Assembly (NCBI RefSeq): GCF_014268755.2
Contig: NZ_CP077093.1
Coordinates: 2,034,001 to 2,098,000 of the forward strand
Source: Pseudomonas vanderleydeniana
GTDB taxonomy: Bacteria; Pseudomonadota; Gammaproteobacteria; Pseudomonadales; Pseudomonadaceae
Length of the DNA stretch: 64,000 nucleotides
Direction of reading: 5' to 3'
Shown here: positions 27,186-36,778 of the stretch, one piece after another
Layout: every line of letters begins with the position of its first letter
Numbering within the stretch: the stretch's first letter is position 1
Notes under the pieces: generated by a model
Seen by the model: the letters and a program-made list of their open reading frames with translations, nothing else
Databases searched by the model: none
What the model was told of the DNA's origin: nothing
Program-made: the position numbers and the translations under genes

Positions 27186-27821
27186 TTGACCAGCCCTCTT
27201 CTAGAAGCCGCAGCGCTCGCCTGTGAGCGTGATTGGCGGATGCTTTTCGAGAACCTCGAACTGCGTCTGAGTCCCGGTGACATGTTGCAGATCAGTGGCC
27301 CCAACGGCAGTGGCAAGACCAGCCTGTTGCGCCTGCTGGCCGGCCTGATGCAGCCGACCGCTGGCGAAATCCGTCTCAACGGCCAGCCGCTGGACAGCCA
27401 GCGCAGCGAACTGGCGCGCACGTTGCTTTGGATCGGCCACGCCGCCGGGATCAAGGATCTGCTGACGGCCGAGGAAAACCTGCGCTGGCTCTGTGCATTG
27501 CACCGGCCGGCCGAACGCGAGGCGATCTGGCAGGCCCTGGCCGCCGTCGGCCTGCGTGGCTTCGAGGATGTCCCCTGTCATACCTTGTCTGCCGGCCAGC
27601 AGCGCCGCGTGGCCCTGGCCCGGCTGTATCTGGACAGCCCGCCACTGTGGATTCTCGACGAACCCTTCACCGCCCTGGACAAGCACGGTGTGGCGCAACT
27701 GGAGGAGCACCTGGCCGGTCACTGCGAGCGCGGCGGCATGGTCGTGCTGACCACCCACCACAGCCTGGCACGGGTGCCTGCCGGCTACCGCGACCTGGAT
27801 CTCGGGCGGTGGGCGGCATGA
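27186..27821 (+). CDS. ccmA: Heme exporter ATPase CcmA
   Basis: ATP-binding subunit of the CcmABCD complex, which releases holo-CcmE for cytochrome c maturation. From the TTG at 27186 it has 211 residues starting [16 protein letters not shown], where family members begin. In-frame ATGs at 27123 and 27150 would add 21 or 12 residues, but neither has a good ribosome site. Walker A is GPNGSGKTS, the signature is [14 protein letters not shown], and Walker B is WILDEP. The stop overlaps ccmB (ATGA). Confidence 0.93.
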   Translation: MTSPLLEAAALACERDWRMLFENLELRLSPGDMLQISGPNGSGKTSLLRLLAGLMQPTAGEIRLNGQPLDSQRSELARTLLWIGHAAGIKDLLTAEENLRWLCALHRPAEREAIWQALAAVGLRGFEDVPCHTLSAGQQRRVALARLYLDSPPLWILDEPFTALDKHGVAQLEEHLAGHCERGGMVVLTTHHSLARVPAGYRDLDLGRWAA

Positions 27822-28486
27822 GCGTCTTCGGCCTGTTGTTTGCCCGCGAAGCGCGGCTGCTGTTCCGGCGTCCGGCCGAGCTGGCCAACCCGCTGGTGTT
27901 CTTTGCCATCGTGATCGCGCTGTTTCCGCTGGCGGTCGGTCCCGAGACGAATATGTTGCAAACCTTGTCCCCCGGGTTGGTCTGGGTCGCGGCACTTTTG
28001 TCCGTCCTGCTCTCGCTGGACGGGCTTTTCCGCAGTGATTTCGAGGACGGCTCGCTGGAACAGTGGGTCCTTTCGCCGCACCCCCTGGCCCTTCTGGTGT
28101 TGGCCAAGGTGCTGGCACACTGGGTTTTTTCCGGCCTGGCGCTGGTCTTGCTGGCGCCGTTGCTGGGGCTCATGCTCGGCTTGCCGAGCGCCTGCCTGCC
28201 GGTACTGTTGTCATCGCTGCTGCTGGGAACACCGGTGCTGAGCCTGCTCGGTGCGGTGGGCGCGGCGCTGACGGTGGGGCTCAAGCGCGGCGGCCTGCTG
28301 CTGGCGCTACTGATCCTGCCGTTGTATATCCCGGTACTGATTCTCGGCAGCGGGGCCTTGCAGGCCGCGTTGCAGGGCATGCCGGCAACCGGTTACCTGC
28401 TCTGGCTTGGCAGCCTGGCCGCCCTGGCAGTGACCCTGGCACCTTTTGCAATAGCGGCTGGCCTGAAGATCAGCGTCGGCGAATAA
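27818..28486 (+). CDS. ccmB: Heme exporter permease CcmB
   Basis: Six-helix membrane subunit of CcmABCD. The product is 222 residues from the ATG that overlaps the ccmA stop; a longer frame in phase lies inside ccmA and is rejected. Family blocks include [22 protein letters not shown] at the N-terminus, [22 protein letters not shown], and [15 protein letters not shown] near the C-terminus. Confidence 0.96.
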   Translation: MSVFGLLFAREARLLFRRPAELANPLVFFAIVIALFPLAVGPETNMLQTLSPGLVWVAALLSVLLSLDGLFRSDFEDGSLEQWVLSPHPLALLVLAKVLAHWVFSGLALVLLAPLLGLMLGLPSACLPVLLSSLLLGTPVLSLLGAVGAALTVGLKRGGLLLALLILPLYIPVLILGSGALQAALQGMPATGYLLWLGSLAALAVTLAPFAIAAGLKISVGE

Positions 28487-28489
28487 TGA

Positions 28490-28519
28490 GGTCTGGCCGG
28501 TTTCCGGCCAGCAAAGACC
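28490..28519 (+). other. Stem-loop between ccmB and ccmC
   Basis: CTGGCCGG (28493-28500), loop TTT and CCGGCCAG (28504-28511) form a perfect 8-bp stem, with outer GGTCT/AGACC also able to pair around an internal loop. It occupies most of the 47-base ccmB-ccmC gap, the largest gap within ccmA-I. It may set the relative levels of ccmAB and ccmC onward. Confidence 0.5.
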
Positions 28520-28533
28520 CTGGATGTACCGTG

Positions 28534-29289
28534 ATGAACTGGACTTGGTTTCATAAGCTGGGCTCGCCCAAATGGTTTTATGGCATCAGCGGGCGCCTGC
28601 TGCCCTGGCTGAGCATCGCCGCCGTGCTGCTGATCGGCAGCGGCGTGGTCTGGGGGCTGGCCTTCGCGCCGCCGGACTACCAGCAGGGCAACAGCTTTCG
28701 CATCATCTATATCCATGTGCCGACGGCCATGCTCGCCCAGTCCTGCTATGTGATGCTGGCGGTCTGCGGCGTGGTGGGGCTGGTGTGGAAGATGAAGCTG
28801 GCCGACGTCGCCCTGCAGTGCGCAGCCCCCATCGGGGCCTGGATGACCGCCGTGGCGCTGGTCACCGGTGCGATCTGGGGCAAGCCGACCTGGGGCGCCT
28901 GGTGGGTCTGGGACGCGCGCCTGACCTCGATGCTGATCCTGCTGTTCCTCTATTTCGGCGTGATCGCCCTGGGCAACGCCATCACCAACCGTGACAGCGC
29001 GGCCAAGGCCTGCGCGGTGCTGGCGATCGTCGGCGTGGTCAACATCCCGATCATCAAGTACTCGGTGGAGTGGTGGAACACCCTGCACCAGGGGGCGACC
29101 TTCACCCTGACCGAGAAGCCGGCGATGCCGGTGGAAATGTGGCTGCCGCTGCTGCTGACGGTGCTCGGTTTCTACTGCTTCTTCGGTGCCGTGGTATTGC
29201 TGCGCATGCGCCTTGAAGTGCTCAAGCGCGAGGCCCGGGCCAGCTGGGTCAAGGCCGAAGTCCTGAACGAACTGGAGGCGGTTCGATGA
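28534..29289 (+). CDS. ccmC: Heme chaperone-loading protein CcmC
   Basis: Membrane protein that transfers heme to CcmE. The product is 251 residues from the ATG at 28534 (a GTG just before it would add one residue). Six helices flank the tryptophan-rich heme-handling motif [18 protein letters not shown]. The start [17 protein letters not shown] is typical of Pseudomonas CcmC. The stop overlaps ccmD. Confidence 0.96.
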   Translation: MNWTWFHKLGSPKWFYGISGRLLPWLSIAAVLLIGSGVVWGLAFAPPDYQQGNSFRIIYIHVPTAMLAQSCYVMLAVCGVVGLVWKMKLADVALQCAAPIGAWMTAVALVTGAIWGKPTWGAWWVWDARLTSMLILLFLYFGVIALGNAITNRDSAAKACAVLAIVGVVNIPIIKYSVEWWNTLHQGATFTLTEKPAMPVEMWLPLLLTVLGFYCFFGAVVLLRMRLEVLKREARASWVKAEVLNELEAVR

Positions 29290-29462
29290 GTTTTGCTTCA
29301 TTCGGCGATTTCCTCGCCATGGGCCATCACGGCCTGTACGTCTGGTCGGCCTATGGCATCTGCCTGGCGGTACTGCTCATCAATGTCGCCTCGCCGCTGT
29401 TGGCTCGCCGGCGCTACCTGCAACAGGAGGCGCGTCGCCTGCGCCGGGAGAATAGCCAGTGA
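29286..29462 (+). CDS. ccmD: Small heme exporter protein CcmD
   Basis: The product has 58 residues. CcmD is a single-helix protein needed to release holo-CcmE from CcmABC. The frame starts [20 protein letters not shown], has one membrane helix at about 18-38 ([17 protein letters not shown]) and a basic tail ([16 protein letters not shown]), matching the family in size and topology. The start overlaps the ccmC stop and the stop overlaps the ccmE start. Confidence 0.93.
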   Translation: MSFASFGDFLAMGHHGLYVWSAYGICLAVLLINVASPLLARRRYLQQEARRLRRENSQ

Positions 29463-29914
29463 ACCCGCTGCGCAAGAAACGCCTGATCATCATCCTGGCG
29501 ATCCTGGTCGGGGTCGGCGCTGCCGTCGGCCTGGCCCTGAGTGCCCTTCAGGAAAACATCAACCTGTTCTACACCCCGACCCAGATCGCCAATGGCGAGG
29601 CACCGCTGGATACCCGTATCCGTGCTGGCGGCATGGTCGAGAAAGGCTCGCTGGTGCGCTCCAGCGACTCGCTGGACGTGAAGTTCGTGGTCACCGATTT
29701 CAACAAGTCCGTGACCATCAGCTACCGCGGCATTCTTCCCGACCTGTTCCGCGAAGGGCAGGGCATCGTCGCCCTCGGCAAGCTCAACGCCCAGGGCGTG
29801 GTGGTGGCCGACGAGGTACTGGCCAAGCATGACGAGAAGTACATGCCGCCGGAAGTGACCAAGGCACTCAAGGACAGCGGCCAGGCCGCCCCGACACCTG
29901 CGAAGGAGGGTTGA
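29459..29914 (+). CDS. ccmE: Periplasmic heme chaperone CcmE
   Basis: Binds heme covalently and passes it to CcmF/H for attachment to apocytochrome c. The product is 151 residues from a GTG start overlapping ccmD. It has an N-terminal membrane anchor (about residues 8-30) and a beta-barrel domain. The heme-binding motif is His124-DEK-Tyr128, followed by MPPE. The stop overlaps the ccmF start. Confidence 0.97.
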   Translation: MNPLRKKRLIIILAILVGVGAAVGLALSALQENINLFYTPTQIANGEAPLDTRIRAGGMVEKGSLVRSSDSLDVKFVVTDFNKSVTISYRGILPDLFREGQGIVALGKLNAQGVVVADEVLAKHDEKYMPPEVTKALKDSGQAAPTPAKEG

Positions 29915-31890
29915 CCATGATTCCCGAGCTTGGCCACCTGGCCATGATCCTGGCGCTGTGCTTTGCCCTCGTGCAGGCCTGCGTCCCGCTGCTCGGCGCC
30001 TGGCGTGGCGATCGCCTGTGGATGAGCCTGGCGCAGCCGGCGGCCTGGGGGCAGTTCGCCTTCCTGGCCTTCGCCTTCGGCGTGCTGACCTACGCGTTCA
30101 TGACCGACGATTTTTCCGTCACCTATGTGGCCAACAACTCCAACAGCGCCTTGCCCTGGTACTACAAGTTCAGTGCCGTGTGGGGTGCCCACGAAGGCTC
30201 GCTGCTGCTCTGGGCGCTGATCCTCGGTGGCTGGACCTTCGCCGTGTCGGTGTTCTCGCGGCAACTGCCGCAGGTCATGCTGGCGCGGGTGCTGGCGGTG
30301 ATGGGCATGATCAGCTCCGGCTTCCTGTCGTTCCTGATCCTCACTTCCAACCCCTTCTCGCGCATCCTGCCGCAGATTCCAGCGGACGGTCGCGACCTCA
30401 ACCCGTTGCTGCAGGACATCGGCCTGATCGTTCATCCGCCGATGCTGTACATGGGCTATGTCGGTTTCTCCGTGGCTTTCGCCTTCGCCATCGCCGCCTT
30501 GCTCGGCGGTCGCCTCGATGCGGCCTGGGCCCGCTGGTCGCGGCCGTGGACCATCGTTGCCTGGGCCTTCCTCGGCCTGGGGATCACCCTCGGTTCCTGG
30601 TGGGCCTACTACGAGCTTGGCTGGGGTGGCTGGTGGTTCTGGGACCCGGTGGAAAACGCCTCGTTCATGCCCTGGCTGGTGGGCACGGCGCTGATCCACT
30701 CGCTGGCGGTCACGGAAAAACGCGGTGTGTTCAAGAGCTGGACGGTGCTGCTCGCCATCGCCGCGTTCTCGCTCAGCCTGCTGGGTACTTTCCTGGTCCG
30801 TTCGGGCGTGCTGACTTCGGTCCATGCGTTCGCTTCCGACCCGGCCCGCGGTGTGTTCATCCTGATTTTCCTGCTGTTCGTGGTCGGCGGTTCGCTGACG
30901 CTGTTCGCCCTGCGCGCGCCGGTGGTCAAGAGCCAGGTCGGCTTCAACCTGTGGTCGCGTGAAACCCTGCTGCTGGCCAACAACCTGGTGCTGGTGGTGG
31001 CCGCCTCGATGATCCTGCTGGGTACCCTGTATCCGCTGGTGCTCGATGCCCTGAGCGGCGCCAAGCTGTCGGTCGGCCCGCCGTACTTCAATGCGCTGTT
31101 CATTCCGTTGATGGCGGTGTTGATGGTGGTGCTGGCGGTTGGCGTGCTGGTGCGCTGGAAGGACACGCCGGTGAAATGGCTGTTCGGCATGCTCACTCCG
31201 GTATTGCTGGGCAGCGTGGCGCTGGCGGTGGTGGCCGGGCTGGTCTACGGCGATTTCAACTGGGCGGTGCTGGCGACGTTCCTGCTGGCGGCCTGGGTGG
31301 TGCTGGGCGGCGTGCGCGACATTCTCGACAAGACCCGCCACAAGGGCCTGCTCAAGGGCCTGCCGAGCCTGACCCGCAGCTACTGGGGCATGCATCTGGC
31401 GCACCTGGGTATCGCGGTCTGCGCCCTGGGCGTGGTGCTGTCGAGCCAGGAGAGCGCCGAGCGCGACCTGCGCCTGGCACCGGGCGAGTCCACCGAGCTG
31501 GCCGGCTACCACTTCGTCTTCGAAGGCGCCAAGCACTTCGAAGGGCCGAACTTCACCTCGGACAAGGGCACCATCCGCGTCATCGACAACGGCCGCGAAG
31601 TGGCCGTGCTGCATCCGGAAAAACGTCTCTATACCGTGCAGCAATCGATGATGACCGAAGCCGGAATCGATGCCGGCTTCACCCGTGACCTCTACGTCGC
31701 CCTCGGCGAGCCACTGGGCGATGGCGCCTGGGCGGTGCGGGTGCACGTCAAGCCGTTCGTGCGCTGGATCTGGTTCGGTGGCCTGCTGACCGCCCTCGGC
31801 GGTGCACTGGCGGCGCTGGACCGGCGTTATCGGGTGAAGGTCACGAGCCGTGTGAAACAGGCATTGGGCATGAGTGGAGCGACTGCATGA
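29911..31890 (+). CDS. ccmF: Cytochrome c heme lyase subunit CcmF
   Basis: Large membrane protein that, with CcmH and CcmI, ligates heme to apocytochrome c. The product has 659 residues and about 15 membrane helices. The heme-handling motif [20 protein letters not shown] is complete, and [11 protein letters not shown] precedes it. The long antisense frame on the other strand is a shadow. The stop overlaps the ccmG start. Confidence 0.97.
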   Translation: MTMIPELGHLAMILALCFALVQACVPLLGAWRGDRLWMSLAQPAAWGQFAFLAFAFGVLTYAFMTDDFSVTYVANNSNSALPWYYKFSAVWGAHEGSLLLWALILGGWTFAVSVFSRQLPQVMLARVLAVMGMISSGFLSFLILTSNPFSRILPQIPADGRDLNPLLQDIGLIVHPPMLYMGYVGFSVAFAFAIAALLGGRLDAAWARWSRPWTIVAWAFLGLGITLGSWWAYYELGWGGWWFWDPVENASFMPWLVGTALIHSLAVTEKRGVFKSWTVLLAIAAFSLSLLGTFLVRSGVLTSVHAFASDPARGVFILIFLLFVVGGSLTLFALRAPVVKSQVGFNLWSRETLLLANNLVLVVAASMILLGTLYPLVLDALSGAKLSVGPPYFNALFIPLMAVLMVVLAVGVLVRWKDTPVKWLFGMLTPVLLGSVALAVVAGLVYGDFNWAVLATFLLAAWVVLGGVRDILDKTRHKGLLKGLPSLTRSYWGMHLAHLGIAVCALGVVLSSQESAERDLRLAPGESTELAGYHFVFEGAKHFEGPNFTSDKGTIRVIDNGREVAVLHPEKRLYTVQQSMMTEAGIDAGFTRDLYVALGEPLGDGAWAVRVHVKPFVRWIWFGGLLTALGGALAALDRRYRVKVTSRVKQALGMSGATA

Positions 31891-32423
31891 AGCGTTGGAT
31901 GATGGTACTGCCACTGGCCGTGTTCCTGGTGGTGGCGGTGTTCCTGTATCGCGGGTTGTACCTGGACCCGGCCGAGTTGCCGTCGGCGATGATCGGCAAG
32001 CCGTTCCCGGCGTTCTCCCTGCCCGACGTGCAGGGCGAGAAGACCCTGACCCAACTCGACCTGCACGGCCAGCCGGCGCTGGTCAACGTCTGGGGCACCT
32101 GGTGCATCTCCTGCCGGGTCGAGCACCCGGTGCTGAACAAGCTGGCGCAGCAGGGCGTGCGGATTTACGGCGTGAACTACAAGGACGACAACGCCGAGGC
32201 CTTGAAGTGGCTGAAGGATTTCCACAACCCATACCAGTTGGATATCCGTGACGAGCAGGGCAGCCTGGGCCTGAACCTGGGTGTATACGGCGCTCCGGAG
32301 ACCTTTTTCATCGACGCCAAGGGCGTGATCCGTCACAAGTATGTCGGAGTGATCGACGAAGTGGTCTGGCGCGAGCAACTGGCGCCGGTCTACCAGGCAC
32401 TGGTCGACGAGGCCCGGCCATGA
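31887..32423 (+). CDS. ccmG: Thiol:disulfide oxidoreductase CcmG (DsbE)
   Basis: Membrane-anchored thioredoxin-fold protein that reduces apocytochrome c or CcmH in the periplasm. The product has 178 residues. It has an N-terminal anchor (residues 5-22) and the redox centre Cys73-Ile-Ser-Cys76 in NVWGTWCISCRVEHP. The cis-Pro region is GVYGAPETFFID. Both ends overlap neighbouring genes. Confidence 0.96.
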   Translation: MKRWMMVLPLAVFLVVAVFLYRGLYLDPAELPSAMIGKPFPAFSLPDVQGEKTLTQLDLHGQPALVNVWGTWCISCRVEHPVLNKLAQQGVRIYGVNYKDDNAEALKWLKDFHNPYQLDIRDEQGSLGLNLGVYGAPETFFIDAKGVIRHKYVGVIDEVVWREQLAPVYQALVDEARP

Positions 32424-32890
32424 AGCGCTGGTTGGCCGCCGTTGCCCTGGGCCTGACCCTGACCGGTGTGGCTCACGCCGCCATCGACACCTACGAGTTC
32501 GCCAACGAGGCCGAGCGCGAGCGTTTCCGCGACCTGACCAAGGAACTGCGGTGTCCCAAGTGCCAGAACCAGGACATCGCCGACTCCAATGCACCGATCG
32601 CCGCCGACCTGCGTCGGGAGATCTTCCGCATGCTCGGCGAGGGCAAGGACAATCAGCAGATCATCGACTTCATGGTCGATCGTTATGGGGATTTCGTCCG
32701 CTACAAGCCGGCCCTGACCGGCAAGACCGCGCTGCTCTGGTTCGGCCCTGCCGGGTTGCTGCTGGGCGGCCTGGTCGTGATCGCCGTGATCGTCCGCCGT
32801 CGCCGCGCCCAGCGCAGCGAAACCCCGGACGCGCTTTCCGCCGAGGAGCGCGAGCGCCTCGACCACCTGCTGGATAAAAACCGCGAATGA
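32420..32890 (+). CDS. ccmH: Cytochrome c maturation thioredoxin-like protein CcmH
   Basis: Periplasmic protein that handles the apocytochrome cysteines. The product has 156 residues. Signal peptide 1-20 (ends VAHA), then the family motif [23 protein letters not shown] with Cys45 and Cys48. One membrane helix lies at about 105-123 near the C-terminus. This is the short, single-domain form, with the TPR part encoded separately as ccmI. Confidence 0.96.
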   Translation: MKRWLAAVALGLTLTGVAHAAIDTYEFANEAERERFRDLTKELRCPKCQNQDIADSNAPIAADLRREIFRMLGEGKDNQQIIDFMVDRYGDFVRYKPALTGKTALLWFGPAGLLLGGLVVIAVIVRRRRAQRSETPDALSAEERERLDHLLDKNRE

Positions 32891-34101
32891 TTGATTTCTG
32901 GCTTGCTACCGGTCTGTTGTTACTGATTGCCCTGAGTTTCCTGCTGATCCCGATCCTGCGTGATCGCCGTGTCCGCCAGGAAGAGGATCGCACCGCGCTC
33001 AACGTGGCGTTGTACCAGGAACGCGTGGCGGAGCTGCAGGCCCAGCGTGACGACGGTGTGCTGACGGCCGAGCAGATGGACAGTGCTCGTGCCGAAGCGG
33101 CTCGCGAGCTGCTGGCCGATACCGACGCAGTGGCGCCTGCGCCGGTTTCGCGGCTGGGCAAGCCGCTGCCATTGCTGGCTGCGCTACTGGTGCCAGTGCT
33201 CGGGATGGTCCTGTACCTGCATTTCGGCGCCAGCGACAAGGTCGAGCTGACGCGTGAGTTCGCCCAGGCGCCGCAGTCGATGGAGGACATGACGCGCCGC
33301 CTGGAGCGTGCGGTCGCCGCCCAGCCGGACTCGGCCGAAGGCCTGTATTTCCTGGGTCGTGCCTACATGGCCCAGGAGCGGCCGGCGGATGCGGCGAAGG
33401 TCTTCGAACGCACCGTCCAGCTGGCCGGGCGTCAGCCCGAACTGCTGGGGCAATGGGCGCAGGCGCGTTACTTCGCCGATGGCAAGCGCTGGTCACCGCA
33501 GGTCCAGGCGTTGACCGACGAAGCGCTCAAGGCCGACCCCAACGAAGTCACCAGCCTCGGCCTGCTGGGGATCGCCGCGTTTGAAGGCGAGCGCTACCAG
33601 GAGGCGATCGACTACTGGAAGCGCCTGCTGGCGCAACTGCCGGCGGAGGATCAGTCCCGTGCCGCGTTGCAGGGTGGGATCGACCGTGCCAGCGAGAAGC
33701 TGGTACAGGGCGGTGGCAAGGTGGCGATGGCGCCGGTCGACAAGGCAGCGGTTGGGCAGGGCGCCCAACTCAAGGTGCGGGTCGACCTGGCTGCGGACCT
33801 CAAGGCCAAGGTCCAGCCGGGTGACAGCGTCTTCGTTTTCGCCCGTGCCACCCAGGGACCACCGGCACCGCTGGCCGCCAAGCGCCTGACGGTGGCCGAC
33901 CTGCCGGCCACGGTCGAGCTGGGTGATGCCGATGCAATGATGCCGCAATTGAAACTGTCGAACTTTCCCGAAGTCCAACTGGTTGCACGGATCTCCCGCG
34001 CCGGCCAGCCGATGGCCGGTGAGTGGATCGGACGCAGCCAGCCGCTGGCCAGCAGTACCGCCGCGCAACAGAACCTGACCATCGACAGCCCGGACAAATA
34101 G
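32887..34101 (+). CDS. ccmI: Apocytochrome c chaperone CcmI
   Basis: The product has 404 residues. Two N-terminal membrane helices (about 4-22 and 95-115) bracket a cytoplasmic loop ([26 protein letters not shown]). A periplasmic TPR region follows ([28 protein letters not shown] onward), and a beta-rich C-terminal domain (about 280-400). It binds the C-terminus of apocytochrome c and presents it to CcmFH. The ATG overlaps the ccmH stop. Confidence 0.95.
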   Translation: MIDFWLATGLLLLIALSFLLIPILRDRRVRQEEDRTALNVALYQERVAELQAQRDDGVLTAEQMDSARAEAARELLADTDAVAPAPVSRLGKPLPLLAALLVPVLGMVLYLHFGASDKVELTREFAQAPQSMEDMTRRLERAVAAQPDSAEGLYFLGRAYMAQERPADAAKVFERTVQLAGRQPELLGQWAQARYFADGKRWSPQVQALTDEALKADPNEVTSLGLLGIAAFEGERYQEAIDYWKRLLAQLPAEDQSRAALQGGIDRASEKLVQGGGKVAMAPVDKAAVGQGAQLKVRVDLAADLKAKVQPGDSVFVFARATQGPPAPLAAKRLTVADLPATVELGDADAMMPQLKLSNFPEVQLVARISRAGQPMAGEWIGRSQPLASSTAAQQNLTIDSPDK

Positions 34102-34111
34102 AGAACCCGCC

Positions 34112-34504
34112 ATGACCTCCATCGCTCGCCTCACCCTGTTAACGCTGGTCCTGGGGTTGAGCGCCTGTACGGTCCATCGCCCCTCGGCTCCGACGGGCCC
34201 GACGATTCCACCGTCAGGCCCGACGACCCAGCCCTATCCGCCCGCCACGCCGGGCAAGCCGATCCCGGCGACCAAGCCGCGTCCGAGTACTTCGGCGACT
34301 TTCGCTCCACCGCCTGGCGGGCGCAGTCACTGGGATGGGCAGATGGGCGTGTATGTGCTCGACAACCAGCCCAACACCTTCTATCGCCAGCGCACCTACT
34401 ACCGCTGGGACAATGGCTGGAGCCGTTCGATCAGCCCGAATGGGCCTTGGGAAGAAACCGACATCCACGGCGTGCCGCCGGGACTGGGCAAGCAGTTCGA
34501 GTAG
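34112..34504 (+). CDS. Small proline-rich lipoprotein
   Basis: The product has 130 residues. It has a signal peptide with lipobox LSAC, making Cys19 the lipidated residue. A Pro/Thr/Ser-rich tether follows (about 20-68), then a short conserved-looking domain with GVYVLDNQPNTFYRQRTYYRW. It lies 10 bases after ccmI and is probably cotranscribed with ccm. I recognise no function; a role in the cytochrome pathway is only suggested by position. Confidence 0.85.
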   Translation: MTSIARLTLLTLVLGLSACTVHRPSAPTGPTIPPSGPTTQPYPPATPGKPIPATKPRPSTSATFAPPPGGRSHWDGQMGVYVLDNQPNTFYRQRTYYRWDNGWSRSISPNGPWEETDIHGVPPGLGKQFE

Positions 34505-34608
34505 GAGCGCGGCTTGCCGGCGAACCGCCAAAGGCGGCCATTCACCGCCCGGTGGCAGCAGCCAGTACGCCTTCGCGGACAAGCCCTGTCAGTGCGGAGT
34601 GTCTGATT

Positions 34609-34717
34609 CGATCGTTCCCACGCTCTATGTGGTAACGCAGCCCGTGACGCTCTGCGTCACAGGAGCGGACGCTGAGCGTCCGAGTCGGCATTCCCACGCG
34701 GAGCGTGGGAACGATCG
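34609..34717. repeat. Multi-hairpin intergenic repeat
   Basis: CGATCGTTCCCACGCTC (34609-34625) is matched in reverse complement by GAGCGTGGGAACGATCG (34701-34717). Inside lie smaller palindromes: GTGACGCTCTGCGTCAC (34644-34660) and GGACGCTGAGCGTCC (34667-34681). The whole lies between convergent genes (lipoprotein and sbp), so it could end both transcripts. It looks like a mobile repeat common in Pseudomonas intergenic DNA. The preceding bases 34505-34600 also hold a partial REP-like arm (GTAGGAGCGCGGCTTGCCGG). Confidence 0.75.
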
Positions 34718-34731
34718 GCTGGGGCGGGGTA

Positions 34732-35727
34732 CTACTTGCCGTAGATCTGGTCGAACACGCCACCGTCGTTGAAGTGGGTCTTCTGCACCGTCCGCCAGTC
34801 ACCGAAGGTCTTCTCGACCGAGAGGAAGTCGACTTTCGGGAAACGATCGGTGAACTTCGCCAGCACCTTCGGATCACGCGGACGCAGGTAGTTCGCCGCC
34901 GCGATTTCCTGGCCTTCCGGCGACCACAGGTATTTGAGGTACTCCTCGGCCGCCGCACGGCTGCCTTTCTTGTCCACGACCTTGTCGACCACGCTCACCG
35001 GCGGCTCGGCCTCGGCGGACACGCTCGGGTAGATCACTTCGAACTGGTCGCGACCGAACTCGCGGGCAATCATTTCCGCTTCGTTCTCGAAGGTCACCAG
35101 CACGTCGCCGATCTGGTTGGTCATGAAGGTGGTGGTCGCGGCGCGGCCACCGGTGTCCAGCACCGGCACCTGCTTGAACAGCTTGCCGACGAAGTCCTTG
35201 GCCTTGTTCTCGTCGCCACCGTTCTTCAGTACATAACCCCATGCCGACAGGTAGGTGTAGCGGCCGTTACCCGAGGTCTTCGGGTTCGGCACGACTACCT
35301 GCACGCCTTCCTTGAGCAGGTCCGGCCAGTCCTTCAGGGCTTTCGGGTTGCCCTTGCGCACGATGAACACGGTGGCCGAGGTGAAGGGGGCGCTGTTGTT
35401 CGGCAGACGGGTGACCCAGTTCTCCGGTACCAGCTTGCCGTTGTCCGCCAGGGCATTGATGTCGGTCGCCATGTTCATGGTGATCACATCCGCCGGCAGG
35501 CCATCGATCACGGCGCGCGCCTGCTTGCTGGAGCCGCCGAAGGACATCTGCACGGTGACGTTTTCGTTGTGCTCGGCCTGCCAGTGTTTCTGGAAGGCGC
35601 TGTTGTAGTCCTTGTAGAAGTCGCGCATGACATCGTAGGACACGTTCAGCAGGGTCGGGGCAGCCTGGGCGATGCCGCCGAAGGCCAGGCCAGCGGCCAG
35701 GAGCGAGGCGCCAAAGAGTTTTTTCAC
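34732..35727 (-). CDS. sbp: Periplasmic sulfate-binding protein Sbp
   Basis: Substrate-binding protein for the sulfate/thiosulfate ABC importer. A GTG at 35727 gives MKKLFGASLLAAGLAFGGIAQA as signal peptide, with AAGGAA eight bases before it; an ATG upstream at 35760 would place extra residues before the signal and is less likely. The product has 331 residues. Family features include LLNVSYDVMRDFYKDYN, SFGGSSKQARAVIDG, NPKTSGNGRYTYLSAWG and the end GDWRTVQKTHFNDGGVFDQIY. The ABC permease and ATPase genes are not in the window. Confidence 0.95.
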   Translation of the reverse strand: MKKLFGASLLAAGLAFGGIAQAAPTLLNVSYDVMRDFYKDYNSAFQKHWQAEHNENVTVQMSFGGSSKQARAVIDGLPADVITMNMATDINALADNGKLVPENWVTRLPNNSAPFTSATVFIVRKGNPKALKDWPDLLKEGVQVVVPNPKTSGNGRYTYLSAWGYVLKNGGDENKAKDFVGKLFKQVPVLDTGGRAATTTFMTNQIGDVLVTFENEAEMIAREFGRDQFEVIYPSVSAEAEPPVSVVDKVVDKKGSRAAAEEYLKYLWSPEGQEIAAANYLRPRDPKVLAKFTDRFPKVDFLSVEKTFGDWRTVQKTHFNDGGVFDQIYGK

Positions 35728-35818
35728 TGCGCATTCCTTGTTCGAGTAGAGAGAGGGCAATTTGCCAGCGACTATAACGGTGAGCGCATAGGCGCTTAAA
35801 GATTAAAAAGTACTTTGC

Positions 35819-36643
35819 TTATTCCCGTTTCTTGAACAGCGCATTGCCACAACGCGAGCAGAAGGAGGCCTCCGGCTCATGGCTGTTCTTGCTGCACACC
35901 GGGCACGCATGCTTGAGCTGTTCGCCGCGCAGGGCGGTAGCCAGTTCGGCGGTGAAGATCCCGGTGGGCACGGCGATGATCGAATAGCCGGTGATCATCA
36001 CCAGCGACGAGATGACCTGCCCCAGCACGGTCCTGGGCACGATATCGCCATAGCCGACCGTGGTCAGCGTGACGATCGCCCAGTAGATGCCCTTGGGGAT
36101 GCTGGTGAAGCCGTGTTCGGGGCCCTCGATCACGTACATCAGGGTGCCGAACACGGTGACCAGGGTGCAGACGCCGAACAGGAACACCAGGATTTTCTGC
36201 TTGCTGCCGCGCAGCGCGTCGAGCAGGTAATGCGCCTGCTTGAGATAGGGGGCCAGCTTGAGCACGCGGAAGATCCGCAGCATACGGATGATGCGGATGA
36301 TCAACAGGTACTGGGCATCGCTGTAATACAGCGCGAGGATCCCCGGCACGATCGCCAGCAGGTCCACCAGCCCGTAGAAGCTGAAGGCATAGCGCAAGGG
36401 TCGTGGCGAACAGTAGAGGCGCACCAGGTACTCGACCGCGAAGATCAGCGTGAAGCCCCACTCGATGCCGGCCAGCAGGCCGGCGAAGTTCTGGTGGACG
36501 TCCTCGATGCTGTCCAAGACCACCGTCACCAGGCTGGCGAGGATGATCAGCAGGAGGATCTTGTCGAAGCGTCGGCCAGCGACGGTATCGGTTTGAAAAA
36601 CCATGACGTAGAGCCGTTGGCGCCAGTCGTTGTTGCTGTTCAT
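35819..36643 (-). CDS. Voltage-gated-type potassium channel with C-terminal zinc ribbon
   Basis: The product is 274 residues from the ATG at 36643. Six-helix layout with an S4-like segment carrying Arg at every third position (Arg117, 120, 123, 126 in IIRIIRMLRIFRVLKL). The pore selectivity filter is TVGYGD at 195-200. The cytoplasmic tail has a Cys4 zinc ribbon: Cys247-x2-Cys250 and Cys262-x2-Cys265. An upstream extension of the frame lacks a ribosome site. It is an inner-membrane K+ channel of the VIC family. The role of the ribbon is unknown to me. Confidence 0.9.
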   Translation of the reverse strand: MNSNNDWRQRLYVMVFQTDTVAGRRFDKILLLIILASLVTVVLDSIEDVHQNFAGLLAGIEWGFTLIFAVEYLVRLYCSPRPLRYAFSFYGLVDLLAIVPGILALYYSDAQYLLIIRIIRMLRIFRVLKLAPYLKQAHYLLDALRGSKQKILVFLFGVCTLVTVFGTLMYVIEGPEHGFTSIPKGIYWAIVTLTTVGYGDIVPRTVLGQVISSLVMITGYSIIAVPTGIFTAELATALRGEQLKHACPVCSKNSHEPEASFCSRCGNALFKKRE

Positions 36644-36778
36644 GAAGTGTTGCCCAAATGATTGACGCCGCAAGCGTGGGGCAAGGGCGATCAATCCGCA
36701 AGCCGCAGCAGGTACTTGTGCGTTACCGCGCAATTCGGCAACCCCAGTCCACTCCTGCGGTTTCGGGTGCTGTCGTTT

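Noticed and set aside
29722..31914. 730-residue open frame antisense to ccmF
   Set aside because: His/Gln/Arg-rich shadow typical of antisense frames in GC-rich genes.
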